NCBI RefSeq assembly: GCF_002159625.1
Contig: NZ_NFIZ01000004.1
Coordinates: 124,001-188,000, forward strand
Reading direction: 5' to 3'
Origin: Olsenella sp. An285
GTDB taxonomy: Bacteria; Actinomycetota; Coriobacteriia; Coriobacteriales; Atopobiaceae
DNA length: 64,000 bases
Part shown: positions 52,354 to 62,023 of the stretch, piece after piece
Position numbering within the stretch: the stretch's first letter is position 1
Layout: the number at the start of each line of letters is the position of its first letter
Notes under the pieces: generated by a model
Databases searched by the model: none
Told to the model about the DNA's origin: nothing
What the model saw: the letters and a program-made list of their open reading frames with translations, nothing else
Program-made: the position numbers and the translations under genes

Positions 52354-53433
52354 CTACTCGTCGCCGAAGCTGATGCCGAGGGCCTTGGCCTCCTTGACGA
52401 GGTCGCCCTTGGGGTCGACGTACTTGAGCTTGCCGGCGACCTCGGTGAGCGGCACGCGGGTCATCTTGCCGTTGATCTGGGCGATCATCACGCCGAACTT
52501 GCCCTTGAGGCAGGCGAGCGCGGCCTCGACGCCGCACTGCGTCGCAAAGATGCGGTCCTGCGCGTCGGGGGTGCCGCCGCGCTGCGTGTGGCCGGGAACG
52601 GCGATGCGGATCTCGCGCCCGGTGCGCTTGTCGATCTCTTTTGCGATGTCGTAGGCCACCGACGGCGTGGTGCGGGCCGCCACGAGCTTCTTGTACTCCT
52701 TCTTGGAGAGCGCGGCCTCCTCCTTGGAGATGGCGCCCTCGGCCACCACGACGATGGTGAAGCGCGAGCCGGCCTTGTCGCGCTCCTCGATCACGCGGAT
52801 GACGTTCTCGATGTCGTAGGGGATCTCGGGGATGAGGATGACGTCCGCGCCGCCGGCGACTCCCGCGTAGAGCGGAATCCAGCCGACCTTGTGGCCCATG
52901 ATCTCGATTACGAAGACGCGGCCGTGGGAGCTCGCCGTGGTGTGGATCTCGTCGATGCAGCGGGTGGCGACCTCGACGGAGCTCGTGAAGCCGAAGGTCA
53001 TGTCGGTGCCGTAGGTGTCGTTGTCGATGGTCTTGGGCAGCGCGATGACGTTCAGGCCCTCCTGGGAGAGGCGGTTGGCCGTCTTGGTTGAGCCGTTGCC
53101 GCCGAGCATGAACAGGCAGTCCAGCTTGAGCTTCTTGTAGGTGTCCTTCATCGCCTGGACCTTGTTGACGCCGTCGGCCTCGGGCGTGTCGAGCAGCTTG
53201 AACGGCGTGCGGCTCGTGCCCAGCACGGTGCCGCCGCGGGTGAGCAGGCCGGAGAAGTCGCGGTTGTCCATCATGCGGTAGCGCTCGTAGATGAGGCCCT
53301 GGTAGCCGTCCTCGAATCCGTAGACCTCGACGGGCTCGCCTGCCTGGCGATAGAGCGTCTTGACGATGCCGCGCATGGTGGCGTTGAGCGCCTGGCAGTC
53401 GCCGCCGCTCGTGAGAAGGCCGATTCTCAGCAT
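52354..53433 (-). CDS. pfkA: 6-phosphofructokinase
   Basis: 359 residues, cytoplasmic glycolytic enzyme. LLTSGGDCQALNATMRG is the nucleotide site. LGGNGSTKTANRL replaces the more usual GGDGS, and PKTIDND has Lys where ATP-only enzymes have Gly; this combination is typical of the mixed-substrate (ATP or pyrophosphate) branch, so the phosphoryl donor is uncertain. PGHTQRGGTP is the sugar-phosphate loop. GGAAGGGAA precedes the ATG. Confidence 0.92.
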   Translation of the reverse strand: MLRIGLLTSGGDCQALNATMRGIVKTLYRQAGEPVEVYGFEDGYQGLIYERYRMMDNRDFSGLLTRGGTVLGTSRTPFKLLDTPEADGVNKVQAMKDTYKKLKLDCLFMLGGNGSTKTANRLSQEGLNVIALPKTIDNDTYGTDMTFGFTSSVEVATRCIDEIHTTASSHGRVFVIEIMGHKVGWIPLYAGVAGGADVILIPEIPYDIENVIRVIEERDKAGSRFTIVVVAEGAISKEEAALSKKEYKKLVAARTTPSVAYDIAKEIDKRTGREIRIAVPGHTQRGGTPDAQDRIFATQCGVEAALACLKGKFGVMIAQINGKMTRVPLTEVAGKLKYVDPKGDLVKEAKALGISFGDE

Positions 53434-53529
53434 GATGGTTCCCTTCCTGCCGTTCCAGTGATGACGAAATTCTTGCACTTCCGTCGACGAAAGGTAGGCG
53501 ACTATCCGCCAACGGTATCGTTCTCATTT

Positions 53530-53575
53530 GTGACAGGGGGACGGGGGCATTGTCACTGATGCGTTCCCCTGTCAC
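53530..53575. repeat. GTGACAGGGGGAC-type inverted repeat
   Basis: Arms near 53530-53542 and 53563-53575 (gtgacagggggac against gttcccctgtcac), about 11 of 13 paired. In the divergent gap upstream of pfkA and the next gene. Confidence 0.65.
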
Positions 53576-53609
53576 ACTGTGTGATGTGTCAGCGGGGGAG
53601 AGGGGAGAC

Positions 53610-54029
53610 ATGACACCAGACGAGAGGAACGAGGTCTCCGAGGCCGTGGCTGCCGGGCGTCGCGCGCTTGCGAGCCTCGAGGAGGCTGCCGACGCGCTGG
53701 AGAGCGCGAGCAACTGGGGCGCCTTCGACCTCTTTCTCGGTGGTGCCATCTCGAGCCTCATCAAGCACGCGCGCCTGGGAGGCGCCCGGGAGGCGCTCGA
53801 GGCGGCGCGCGACGACCTCTACGACTTCACGCGCGAGCTGCGTGACGTCTCCGACATCGAGGTGCTGCGCATGGACGTGGGCGCTCTCGCCACCGCGCTG
53901 GACGTCCTCTTTGACAACCCCTTCGTGGACCTCTACGTGCAGAAGAAGATCGAGGACGCCCGCGACAACGTGGCGGCAGCCATCCGTGCCACGCAGACGG
54001 TCCTCGCGCGGCTCGAGGCTGTGAGGTAG
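53610..54029 (+). CDS. Conserved hypothetical helical protein
   Basis: 139 residues, mostly alpha-helical. The segment ASNWGAFDLFLGGAISSLIK with HARLGGAREALEAARDDLYD recalls a widespread Gram-positive protein family of unknown role (Gly-rich SNWG-type loop). GGGGAGA precedes the ATG at 53610. No function can be assigned. Confidence 0.65.
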   Translation: MTPDERNEVSEAVAAGRRALASLEEAADALESASNWGAFDLFLGGAISSLIKHARLGGAREALEAARDDLYDFTRELRDVSDIEVLRMDVGALATALDVLFDNPFVDLYVQKKIEDARDNVAAAIRATQTVLARLEAVR

Positions 54030-54336
54030 CCTCCCGTCCGCCGCCGCGCCCTTTACGCGCTTCCTTCGGAGCCCTCCTTTCATTTTCGGGGTGTTTCCCG
54101 AGGGGCTGCTCAAGTACTACCCATTGTGTGACAATTCTGTGAGCTGCGGAAACGATGCCGAGCATTTGTTGGGTATTCGGATTCCCCCTCTCGAAGTACC
54201 CCACAAATGGGGCGGAGCCCGTCTGGCGCCGTCCCCGTTTCGGTTTTCGAACGGCTTGCGAGTAACGGGTTCTTCTCGTCACGAATTCGCCCTAGAATCT
54301 CCACATCCGTGTACCACCAGGAAAGGGCAGGCAGAG
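54030..54336. other. Upstream region of the CoA-ligase operon
   Basis: No gene is seen. It contains two loosely similar segments, ctcaagtactaccca and ctcgaagtacccca, the GTTCTTCTCG word (54269-54278), and a -10-like TAGAAT (54293-54298) about 38 bases before the start codon. Confidence 0.45.
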
Positions 54337-55638
54337 ATGCAGGAGATTCTCCACGCGCCCCACGAGAAGATCGAGGAGATCCAGCTCGAGGGCATCAAGA
54401 AGACCGTGATTCAGTGCTATGAGAACGTCGCCTTCTACAAGAAGAGCTTCGACGAGGCGGGCTTTGACCCCTACTTGGTCAAGAGCCTCGACGACCTCAA
54501 GAAGGCGCCCTTTGTCACCAAGCAGGACCTGCGCGACAACTATCCCTACGGGATGTTTGCCACGCCGCTCTCCGAGGTGAAGGAGATCCACATGTCCTCC
54601 GGCACAACCGGAGTGGCAACGGTGGGCGGCTACACCCAGCACGACCTTGACATCTGGGGCGAGTGCTTCGCGCGCGGCATCGAGTACGCCAACGGCGGCA
54701 AGGACGACGTGGTCCACGTCTGCTACGGCTACGGCCTCTTCACCGGCGGCCTGGGCGCGCACTACGGCGGCCTCTACTCCGGCGCCACCACGATTCCCAT
54801 GTCCGCGGGCAACACCGAGCGCCAGATCCGCGTGCTCAAGGAGATGGGCTCCACGATCATCTGCTGCACGCCGAGCTACGCCATGCACATCGCCGACACC
54901 GCCCTCGAGATGGGCATCGACCCGGCGCGCGACTTCCACCTGCGAGCGGGCATCCACGGCGCCGAGCCCTTCTCCGACAACTTCCGTCGCGACCTCGAGC
55001 GCAAGCTCAACTACCACGTGCTCGACGTCTACGGCCTCACCGAGACCATGGGTCCGGGCGTGGCCATCGAGTGCTGGGAGCAGAACGGCCTGCACCTGGC
55101 GGAGGACCACTTCTACGCCGAGATCATCGACCCCAACACCGGCGAGGTCCTGCCCGACGGCGAGTGGGGCGAGCTCGTGCTCACCACCATCGACCGCGAG
55201 GCCTCCCCGGTCGTGCGCTACCGCACGCGTGACATCACGCGCATCCTGCCCGGCGAGTGCGCGTGCGGCTGCACCCACCGCCGCATAGACCGCATCCACG
55301 GCCGCACGGACGACATGCTCATCATCCGCGGCGTCAACGTCTTCCCGAGCCAGATCGAGGACGTCATGAAGACCTTCGACCAGGTCTCCTCCTGGTACCA
55401 GATCGAGGTCGATACCGACCACCGCTCGCTCGACATGGTCACGCTCAAGGCCGAGGTCAACCCCGACTTCGCCTTCGACTCCGTCGCCGCCGTCGAGCGC
55501 CTGCAGAAGGAGATCTCTGCGCGCCTCAAGACCGCGCTCTCCGTGGGCGTCAAGGTCAAGCTCGTTGAGCCCAAGACCATCGCGCGCAGCGAGGGCAAGG
55601 CCAAGCGCATCGTCGACCTGCGAAAGGGGATCAAGTAA
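54337..55638 (+). CDS. paaK: Phenylacetate-CoA ligase family protein
   Basis: 433 residues, ANL superfamily adenylate-forming ligase. The P-loop MSSGTTGVATVGGY, core motif DVYGLTETMGPG, and C-terminal RTDDMLIIRGVNVFPSQIED match phenylacetate/aryl-acetate CoA ligases. It activates an aromatic acid with ATP and CoA. Immediately followed, with a one-base TAATG overlap, by an ACT-domain gene, a pair common in anaerobes. AAAGGGCAGG precedes the ATG. Confidence 0.9.
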   Translation: MQEILHAPHEKIEEIQLEGIKKTVIQCYENVAFYKKSFDEAGFDPYLVKSLDDLKKAPFVTKQDLRDNYPYGMFATPLSEVKEIHMSSGTTGVATVGGYTQHDLDIWGECFARGIEYANGGKDDVVHVCYGYGLFTGGLGAHYGGLYSGATTIPMSAGNTERQIRVLKEMGSTIICCTPSYAMHIADTALEMGIDPARDFHLRAGIHGAEPFSDNFRRDLERKLNYHVLDVYGLTETMGPGVAIECWEQNGLHLAEDHFYAEIIDPNTGEVLPDGEWGELVLTTIDREASPVVRYRTRDITRILPGECACGCTHRRIDRIHGRTDDMLIIRGVNVFPSQIEDVMKTFDQVSSWYQIEVDTDHRSLDMVTLKAEVNPDFAFDSVAAVERLQKEISARLKTALSVGVKVKLVEPKTIARSEGKAKRIVDLRKGIK

Positions 55639-56066
55639 TGATCGATCAGATTACGGTTTTCCTCGAGAACAAGCGCGGCCGCATCGCGTCTCTGTGCCGC
55701 ACCCTGGGTGACGCAAACATCAACATGGCCGCACTCTCCGTGGCGGACACCACCGAGTACGGCATCGTGCGCATCATCTGCAGCGACACCGCCGCTGCGC
55801 TCTCCGCCCTCGAGGCCGGGGGCTACCGCGCCATCAAGACCAAGATCATGGCCATCGCCGTCCCGCACCATCCGGGCGGCGCTGCCGACCTGCTCGAGAA
55901 GCTCGACGATCTTGACGTGGACATCGAGTACTTCTACTGCTTCTCCACCACGGACGACATGGCGGTCCTGGCCCTCAAGATCGCCGACCCGGCGAGCGCC
56001 GCGGAGGCCAGCTGGGCCATCGAGAAGGCCGGCTTCCACGTGTTCGACCAGGACGAGGTCGAGTAG
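55638..56066 (+). CDS. Tandem ACT-domain protein
   Basis: 142 residues made of two ACT folds (ITVFLENKRGRIASLCRTLG; KIMAIAVPHHPGGAADLLEK). ACT domains bind amino acids and control enzymes. Overlapping translation with the CoA ligase suggests it senses an aromatic amino acid or regulates that ligase. A strong hairpin follows. Confidence 0.85.
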   Translation: MIDQITVFLENKRGRIASLCRTLGDANINMAALSVADTTEYGIVRIICSDTAAALSALEAGGYRAIKTKIMAIAVPHHPGGAADLLEKLDDLDVDIEYFYCFSTTDDMAVLALKIADPASAAEASWAIEKAGFHVFDQDEVE

Positions 56067-56103
56067 CGGCTTGCTCTTCTGGTCATGAGCCTCTGATGCC
56101 AGC

Positions 56104-56140
56104 AAGGGGGTGCCATACATTTCTTGTATGGCACCCCCTT
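56104..56140 (+). terminator. Terminator of the CoA-ligase operon
   Basis: A perfect 16-base stem aagggggtgccataca (56104-56119) and complement (56125-56140) with loop tttct, then ccattatgtatttt. Confidence 0.8.
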
Positions 56141-56222
56141 CCATTATGTATTTTACGGTTGCCTCGGCCGCGGCTAGGATGGGATGCGTTGACAGGGGCG
56201 TCGCTCTCAGGAGGCGGTTGGC

Positions 56223-56435
56223 ATGGTTCTTGGCATGGGTCCGATGGAGCTTGGCATCATCCTTCTCGTGGTTCTGGTGATCTTTGGTCCCAAGAACCTG
56301 CCCAAGCTGGGTTCGGCCATTGGCAAGACGGTCAAGAACGTGCGCGAGGGCATGGAGGAGGGCGACTCCGAGGTCGCACCCGCAGAGCCCCAGGTCTCCC
56401 AGTCCGCTGTCGAGAAGAACGAGGGCGTCGAGTAG
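56223..56435 (+). CDS. tatA: Twin-arginine translocase subunit TatA
   Basis: 70 residues. A single membrane helix (LGIILLVVLVIFGPKNLPKL) with the FGPK hinge is followed by an amphipathic helix (LGSAIGKTVKNVREGMEE) and an acidic tail. It forms the pore of the Tat exporter, which the RR lipoproteins at 21738 and 59852 would use. GGAGGCGG precedes the ATG. No tatC in the window. Confidence 0.9.
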   Translation: MVLGMGPMELGIILLVVLVIFGPKNLPKLGSAIGKTVKNVREGMEEGDSEVAPAEPQVSQSAVEKNEGVE

Positions 56436-56490
56436 CGACTCCTCGACGTCATCCTTTCCTCCCAGCCCCCGGCACCCTTTCCCGCCGGGG

Positions 56491-56572
56491 GCTCGCTTGC
56501 ACACTTGGGGACGTGCCTGAAACGTGCAAAGATTTGCACGTTTCAGGCACGTCCCCAAGTGTGCAAGCGAGC
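56491..56572. repeat. Perfect 40-base palindrome
   Basis: Arms 56491-56530 and 56533-56572 are exact inverted copies across 40 bases with only two bases between them. The arm starts gctcgcttgcacacttgggg. Its inner 23 bases are identical to the arm of the element at 51712-51761. It sits between the convergent tatA and LysR genes. Confidence 0.97.
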
Positions 56573-56575
56573 GGG

Positions 56576-57445
56576 CTAGCAGAGCTCGCCGAGAAGGGCG
56601 ACGGCGCGCTCGGCGAGCGGGGAGAGCGTGCGATCTGCCTTCCAGATGACGGCCGCACGGGTCTCGAGGTTCTTCTCGGTGACGGTCTTGATGAAGCAAT
56701 CTCCCGTGTCGCAGACGGTGAGCAGGGAGCGCGGGACCAGCCCCACGCCCAGGCCGCCAGCGGCGCACGAGCAGACGGTGCGGCAGTCCTGCGCCAGGCA
56801 TGAGACGGCGAGCGACCCCTCCCGAGCGCCCGGGGCGGCAAGCAGCGACTCTGCGGTGCGCCTGTCGCAGACGATTGGGGAGCCCCTGAGCTCTGCGAGC
56901 GAGACCTCGAGCTCGCCCCCGCGCTCGAGCGCGGGCGGCATGACGGCAACGAGGGGCTCGGCCGGGGCGTAGCGGCAGCGCAGGCCCTGGCTGGGGAAGG
57001 GCGTGCGCACCACGCCGATCTCGGCGATGCCTCCCGTGACGAGCTCGATGACCTCCGGAACGTCCCCCTCGCGCACGTCGAGCCTCACGTCCGGAAAGCG
57101 CGCCGCGAGCTCCTGGAGGCGCGGCCCCGGCGCGAGCCCTGCCGTCGAGGGGCAGCACGCGAGTCGCAGCGTGCCCGTGAGACCTCGACCCACGCTCGAC
57201 ACCTCGTGCTCAGCCGCCGAGGTCATTTCGAGAATCCTCGTGCCCCGCTCGTAGAGGAGCCGCCCCGCCTCGGTGAGGGTGACGCCCCGGGGCCCGCGCC
57301 TCACGAGCTGGGTCCCCAGCTCGTTCTCCAGGCGGGCGAGCTCGTGGGAGAGCGGCGGCTGCGAGATGCGCAGACGCCGGGCTGCCGCCGTGATCTGCCC
57401 CTCCTCCGCAACGGCCATGAAGTAGCGAAGCTGCCTCAGGTCCAT
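56576..57445 (-). CDS. LysR-family transcriptional regulator
   Basis: 289 residues. Helix-turn-helix at the N-terminus (DLRQLRYFMAVAEEGQITAA; ISQPPLSHELARLENELG), then a substrate-binding domain. The start at 57445 follows AGGGGGC; twelve upstream codons of the frame are ignored. Eight bases after the AraC gene on the same strand, so probably cotranscribed with it. Confidence 0.9.
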   Translation of the reverse strand: MDLRQLRYFMAVAEEGQITAAARRLRISQPPLSHELARLENELGTQLVRRGPRGVTLTEAGRLLYERGTRILEMTSAAEHEVSSVGRGLTGTLRLACCPSTAGLAPGPRLQELAARFPDVRLDVREGDVPEVIELVTGGIAEIGVVRTPFPSQGLRCRYAPAEPLVAVMPPALERGGELEVSLAELRGSPIVCDRRTAESLLAAPGAREGSLAVSCLAQDCRTVCSCAAGGLGVGLVPRSLLTVCDTGDCFIKTVTEKNLETRAAVIWKADRTLSPLAERAVALLGELC

Positions 57446-57453
57446 GGCGCCCC

Positions 57454-58308
57454 CTACACCCGGGCGCTCTGCTTGCGCCACTCGCGGGGGGAGACCCCGT
57501 AGATGCCCTTGAAGGCGCGCGAGAAGTGCAGCTGGTTGGGATAGCCAACTGCCTGGCCCACCTCAGCCACCGGCATGGCGGTGAGCTTGAGGAGCTCGGC
57601 CGCCTTGGTCATGCGAAAGCCGATGAGGTACTGCTGGGGGGACTTCCCCACGGCGGCCTTGAACACCTTCCCAAAGTAGCTGCGGTTGAGACCGGTCCTG
57701 CGGGCGATGTCCTCTATCGAGATGTCACGGGCGTAGTTCTCCTTTATGAAGTTGATGGCCTCGCGGATGTAGAAGTCCTGCAGACGGTTTGCCGCCTGAG
57801 CGGGCAGGTGCTCTATGGAGCGCAGGAGGTAGTCGAGGAAGAGGTACGTGTGGCCGATGAGGTGAAGGGGGCTCGCGTCACGGTGCGTCACGAGGTAGCG
57901 CATCTCGGCCTCCATGGCGTCGCGCAGCTCGGTGGAGCGGGAGCGATAGATGGGCCGGGAGGGGGAGAGGCCCGCGAGCTCCAGGCTCTCCTTCACGTGA
58001 ATGCCGTCGAACTCTATCCACACGTACTCCCACGGGTCCTTCATGTCCGCCACGTAGGTGGTCACCTGCTCGGGGAAGATGAGAAAGCCCTCGCCCCCCG
58101 TGAGGTCGAAGTCCGTCCGGAGTCCGCTCTCGTCCGTGGACATGAGCGTGCCGTGCCCGGAGATGACGTAGTGGAAGAGGTAGTGCGTCCTGCGGGCGGG
58201 GCCGAAGGCGTGCCCGGGCTCGCATGCCTCGCGGCCGTACTGGTAGGGCATGAGGTCGACGAAGTGGCCACTGGGAAACGTTGAGAACTCAAGGTCGTGG
58301 GCGGGCAC
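57454..58308 (-). CDS. AraC-family regulator of the sugar transporter
   Basis: 284 residues. The N-terminal cupin (HYLFHYVISGHGTLMSTDES; LIFPEQVTTYVADMKDPWEY) binds sugar. The C-terminal double helix-turn-helix contains YARDISIEDIARRTGLNRSY and PNQLHFSRAFKGIYGVSPRE. The GTG at 58308 follows AAGGAGG with six-base spacing and beats the upstream ATG. It is divergent from the alpha-galactoside-type ABC operon and resembles MsmR/RafR activators. Confidence 0.9.
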   Translation of the reverse strand: MPAHDLEFSTFPSGHFVDLMPYQYGREACEPGHAFGPARRTHYLFHYVISGHGTLMSTDESGLRTDFDLTGGEGFLIFPEQVTTYVADMKDPWEYVWIEFDGIHVKESLELAGLSPSRPIYRSRSTELRDAMEAEMRYLVTHRDASPLHLIGHTYLFLDYLLRSIEHLPAQAANRLQDFYIREAINFIKENYARDISIEDIARRTGLNRSYFGKVFKAAVGKSPQQYLIGFRMTKAAELLKLTAMPVAEVGQAVGYPNQLHFSRAFKGIYGVSPREWRKQSARV

Positions 58309-58717
58309 GGCAAGCCTCCTTGTGGGATGGGTCCCATAAGCTGGGAGTTGTCTCATTTGGTGCAGTATAGCACTAATTCGGACATACAAAAAACGATATA
58401 TTCATCCAAAAATGGTATAAACATGAGAACGGTTACAGAAATCACTGGTCTAGACAACTGTTTTTGACACCCCTTCTGAACTGGGGCGCTAGATTATGAA
58501 GAAACCGTTTAGCCGGCCAAATCTCCCGTTCACCGTTTCGAACAATCCGTTCTTCTCGCAAAAACAGCTCAAACAACTGGGAAAAGACGCATAAAAACTA
58601 GACATATACCCAAAAACATGAGAAACATCACAAAAATGTCTGTCTAGAATAATCGCAACGTAAGGTGGGGCTCGGGCCGGCACGAGCGTCGGACGGGCAG
58701 GGAGAAAGGGTTCGCAA
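58309..58717. promoter_or_regulatory. Divergent AT-rich control region
   Basis: 409 bases without a gene, the most AT-rich part of the window. It has TATACT (58364-58369, minus strand) for araC and TTGACA (58464-58469) of uncertain partner. The sequence (T/A)CTAGACA occurs three times (58449-58456, 58597-58604, and inverted 58641-58648), plus one GTTCTTCTCG word (58549-58558). Confidence 0.6.
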
Positions 58718-59833
<1,116 letters not shown>

Positions 59834-59851
59834 GGAAGGAGGGCCTAACCC

Positions 59852-61141
59852 ATGCAGAGAAGATCATTGACGCGTCGGTCGTTCCTCGGGCTCTCGGGCG
59901 CCGTGGCCGCGGGGCTTGCGCTCACGGGCTGCGAGGGAGAGCGCTCCGACGGCAGGACCGAGGTCGAGTTCGTCTCGTACAAGCGCGAGGCGGTGAGCAT
60001 CTTCGAGACGCTCATGGCCGAGTTCAACGAGACCAACGACCACATCTACCTTAACTTCACGAGCCCCAACGACGCCGTCACCATCATGAAGACGCGCTTC
60101 GTCCGCGAGGACTACCCCGACGTCGTGGCCATCGGCGGCGACGCCTCCTACGCCGACTTCGTTGACTCCAACATCCTTGCGGACGTCTCCGAGTACCCCG
60201 GCATGGCCAAGGTGCAGCCGGCCTACCAGGAGATCATGAAGAGCGTCACCTACGTCCCCATGGACGGCATCTACGGCGTGCCCTACATCGCCAACGCCGC
60301 GGGCATGCTCTACAACAAGGACATGTTCGCCGAGAAGGGCTGGGACATCCCGGAGACCTGGGACGAGTTCATCGCCCTGTGCGACCAGATCAAGGCAGAG
60401 GGCGAGGTCCTTCCGCTCTACCTCGGCTTCCTCGACACCTGGACGATTCTCTCGCCCTGGAACTCCATGCTCGTGGAGCTCGTCCCGTCCGACCACATCC
60501 GCAAGGTCAACGCGGGCGAGGCCAAGTTCGCCGACTACTATCGCGAGCCCGCCGAGAAGCTCCTCAAGCTCCTCGAGTACGCCGAGGACGGCCCCATGGC
60601 CTACAGCTACGAGGACGCCTGCACCGCCTTCGCCCGCGGCCAGTCCGCGATGTTCCCCTGCGGATCCTTCGCCGTGCCGCAGATCCTGGGAGCCAACCCC
60701 GAGATGAACATCGGCCTCTTTGCCATGCCGGCGTGCGACAACCCGGACGACCGCATCATCGTCTCCGGCGTCGACCTCTGCTGGAACATGACCACGGCCA
60801 ACGAGGACCATCGCGAAGAGATCTACGAGGTCATCGACTTCCTCAACGAGCCGGAGAACCTCCAGACGTACTGCGACGACCAGAAGGCCATCCCCTGCAT
60901 CGAGGGCGACTTCACGCTCGACCCGCTCTTCGACGACATCCAGGACTTCCTGGACGAGGGCAAGGTCATCGACTACCCCGACCACTCCTACCCCTCCGGC
61001 ATGGCGTGCGACGCGCAGCTCCAGGCCTTCCTCATGGACGGGGACGTGGACGCGTTCCTCGCCAACTGGGACAACCTCTGGCAGCGCTACAACAAGACGG
61101 TCATCCGCAAGTACGCGGAGTACATGGAGAATCAGGGATAA
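59852..61141 (+). CDS. Sugar-binding lipoprotein of the ABC transporter
   Basis: 429 residues, family 1 solute-binding protein. The signal MQRRSLTRRSFLGLSGAVAA, ending ALTGC, has twin arginines and a lipobox, so Tat export and lipidation are likely. GVPYIANAAGMLYNKDMFAE and FARGQSAMFPCGSFAVPQIL are typical of oligosaccharide binders. GGAAGGAGG precedes the ATG. Together with the downstream alpha-galactosidase, raffinose or melibiose is a likely ligand. Confidence 0.92.
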   Translation: MQRRSLTRRSFLGLSGAVAAGLALTGCEGERSDGRTEVEFVSYKREAVSIFETLMAEFNETNDHIYLNFTSPNDAVTIMKTRFVREDYPDVVAIGGDASYADFVDSNILADVSEYPGMAKVQPAYQEIMKSVTYVPMDGIYGVPYIANAAGMLYNKDMFAEKGWDIPETWDEFIALCDQIKAEGEVLPLYLGFLDTWTILSPWNSMLVELVPSDHIRKVNAGEAKFADYYREPAEKLLKLLEYAEDGPMAYSYEDACTAFARGQSAMFPCGSFAVPQILGANPEMNIGLFAMPACDNPDDRIIVSGVDLCWNMTTANEDHREEIYEVIDFLNEPENLQTYCDDQKAIPCIEGDFTLDPLFDDIQDFLDEGKVIDYPDHSYPSGMACDAQLQAFLMDGDVDAFLANWDNLWQRYNKTVIRKYAEYMENQG

Positions 61142-61153
61142 GGAGGGAAACAC

Positions 61154-62023
61154 ATGGCAAGCACCGCTGCATCAAAGGCGGGATCTGACAGGAACCGCAC
61201 CTTCCTCGCAATCCTGATTCCCGTGCTGATCCTGTTCTGCGCGTTCAACACGGTCCCGCTGCTCACCGGCTTCTTCTACAGCTTCACCGACTCCAAGGGC
61301 TACGGCGCCTTCGAGATCGTGGGCATCCAGAACTACATTGACCTGTTCCAAGATGCGCGCGTGGGCAACTCGTACCTGTTCACGTTCAAGATCTCCGTCG
61401 TGGCCACCATCCTCGTCAACGTGATCTCGCTCATGCTGGCCATCGGCCTCTCGAGCAAGATCAAGTTCAAGAGCGCCCTGCGCGGCATCTACTTCGTGCC
61501 CCGCATCCTCGGCGGCCTCGTCGTCGGCTACGTGTTCAGCTACTTCTTCACCTACATCGTCCCGGCCCTCACCGGCACGACCTCCATGCTGGCGAGCACC
61601 GAATGGGCGTGGGTGGCCATCGTCGTGGTCCTCGTGTGGCAGGCCTGTGCGCAGACCACGATCATCTACATCACCGGCCTCTCCTCGGTGCCCGAGGACG
61701 TCTACGAGGCGGGCTCGCTTGACGGCGCCACCGGCTGGGACAAGTTCCGCTACCTCACGTTCCCGCTCATCATGCCGTCCATCACCACCAACATGGTGCT
61801 CGTGATGAAGGACATGCTCATGACCTTCGACCAGATCGTGGCCATGACCTCCGGCGGCCCGGCGCAGTCCACCGAGTCCATCTCGTACCTCATCTACCAG
61901 AACGGCCTCAACAACAGCCAGTTTGGCTTCCAGTGCGCCAACGCCGTGGTCTTCTTCATCGTCATCGCCGTGATCTCCATCGCCCAGACCAAGTTCCTGA
62001 ACAGTAAGGAGGAGCAGCTCTAA
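61154..62023 (+). CDS. Sugar ABC transporter permease 1 (MalF type)
   Basis: 289 residues with six predicted helices. The ATPase-contact EAA motif reads YEAGSLDGATGWDKFRYLTF. GGAGGGAA precedes the ATG. Stop and next start overlap in TAATG, so translation is coupled. Confidence 0.92.
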   Translation: MASTAASKAGSDRNRTFLAILIPVLILFCAFNTVPLLTGFFYSFTDSKGYGAFEIVGIQNYIDLFQDARVGNSYLFTFKISVVATILVNVISLMLAIGLSSKIKFKSALRGIYFVPRILGGLVVGYVFSYFFTYIVPALTGTTSMLASTEWAWVAIVVVLVWQACAQTTIIYITGLSSVPEDVYEAGSLDGATGWDKFRYLTFPLIMPSITTNMVLVMKDMLMTFDQIVAMTSGGPAQSTESISYLIYQNGLNNSQFGFQCANAVVFFIVIAVISIAQTKFLNSKEEQL

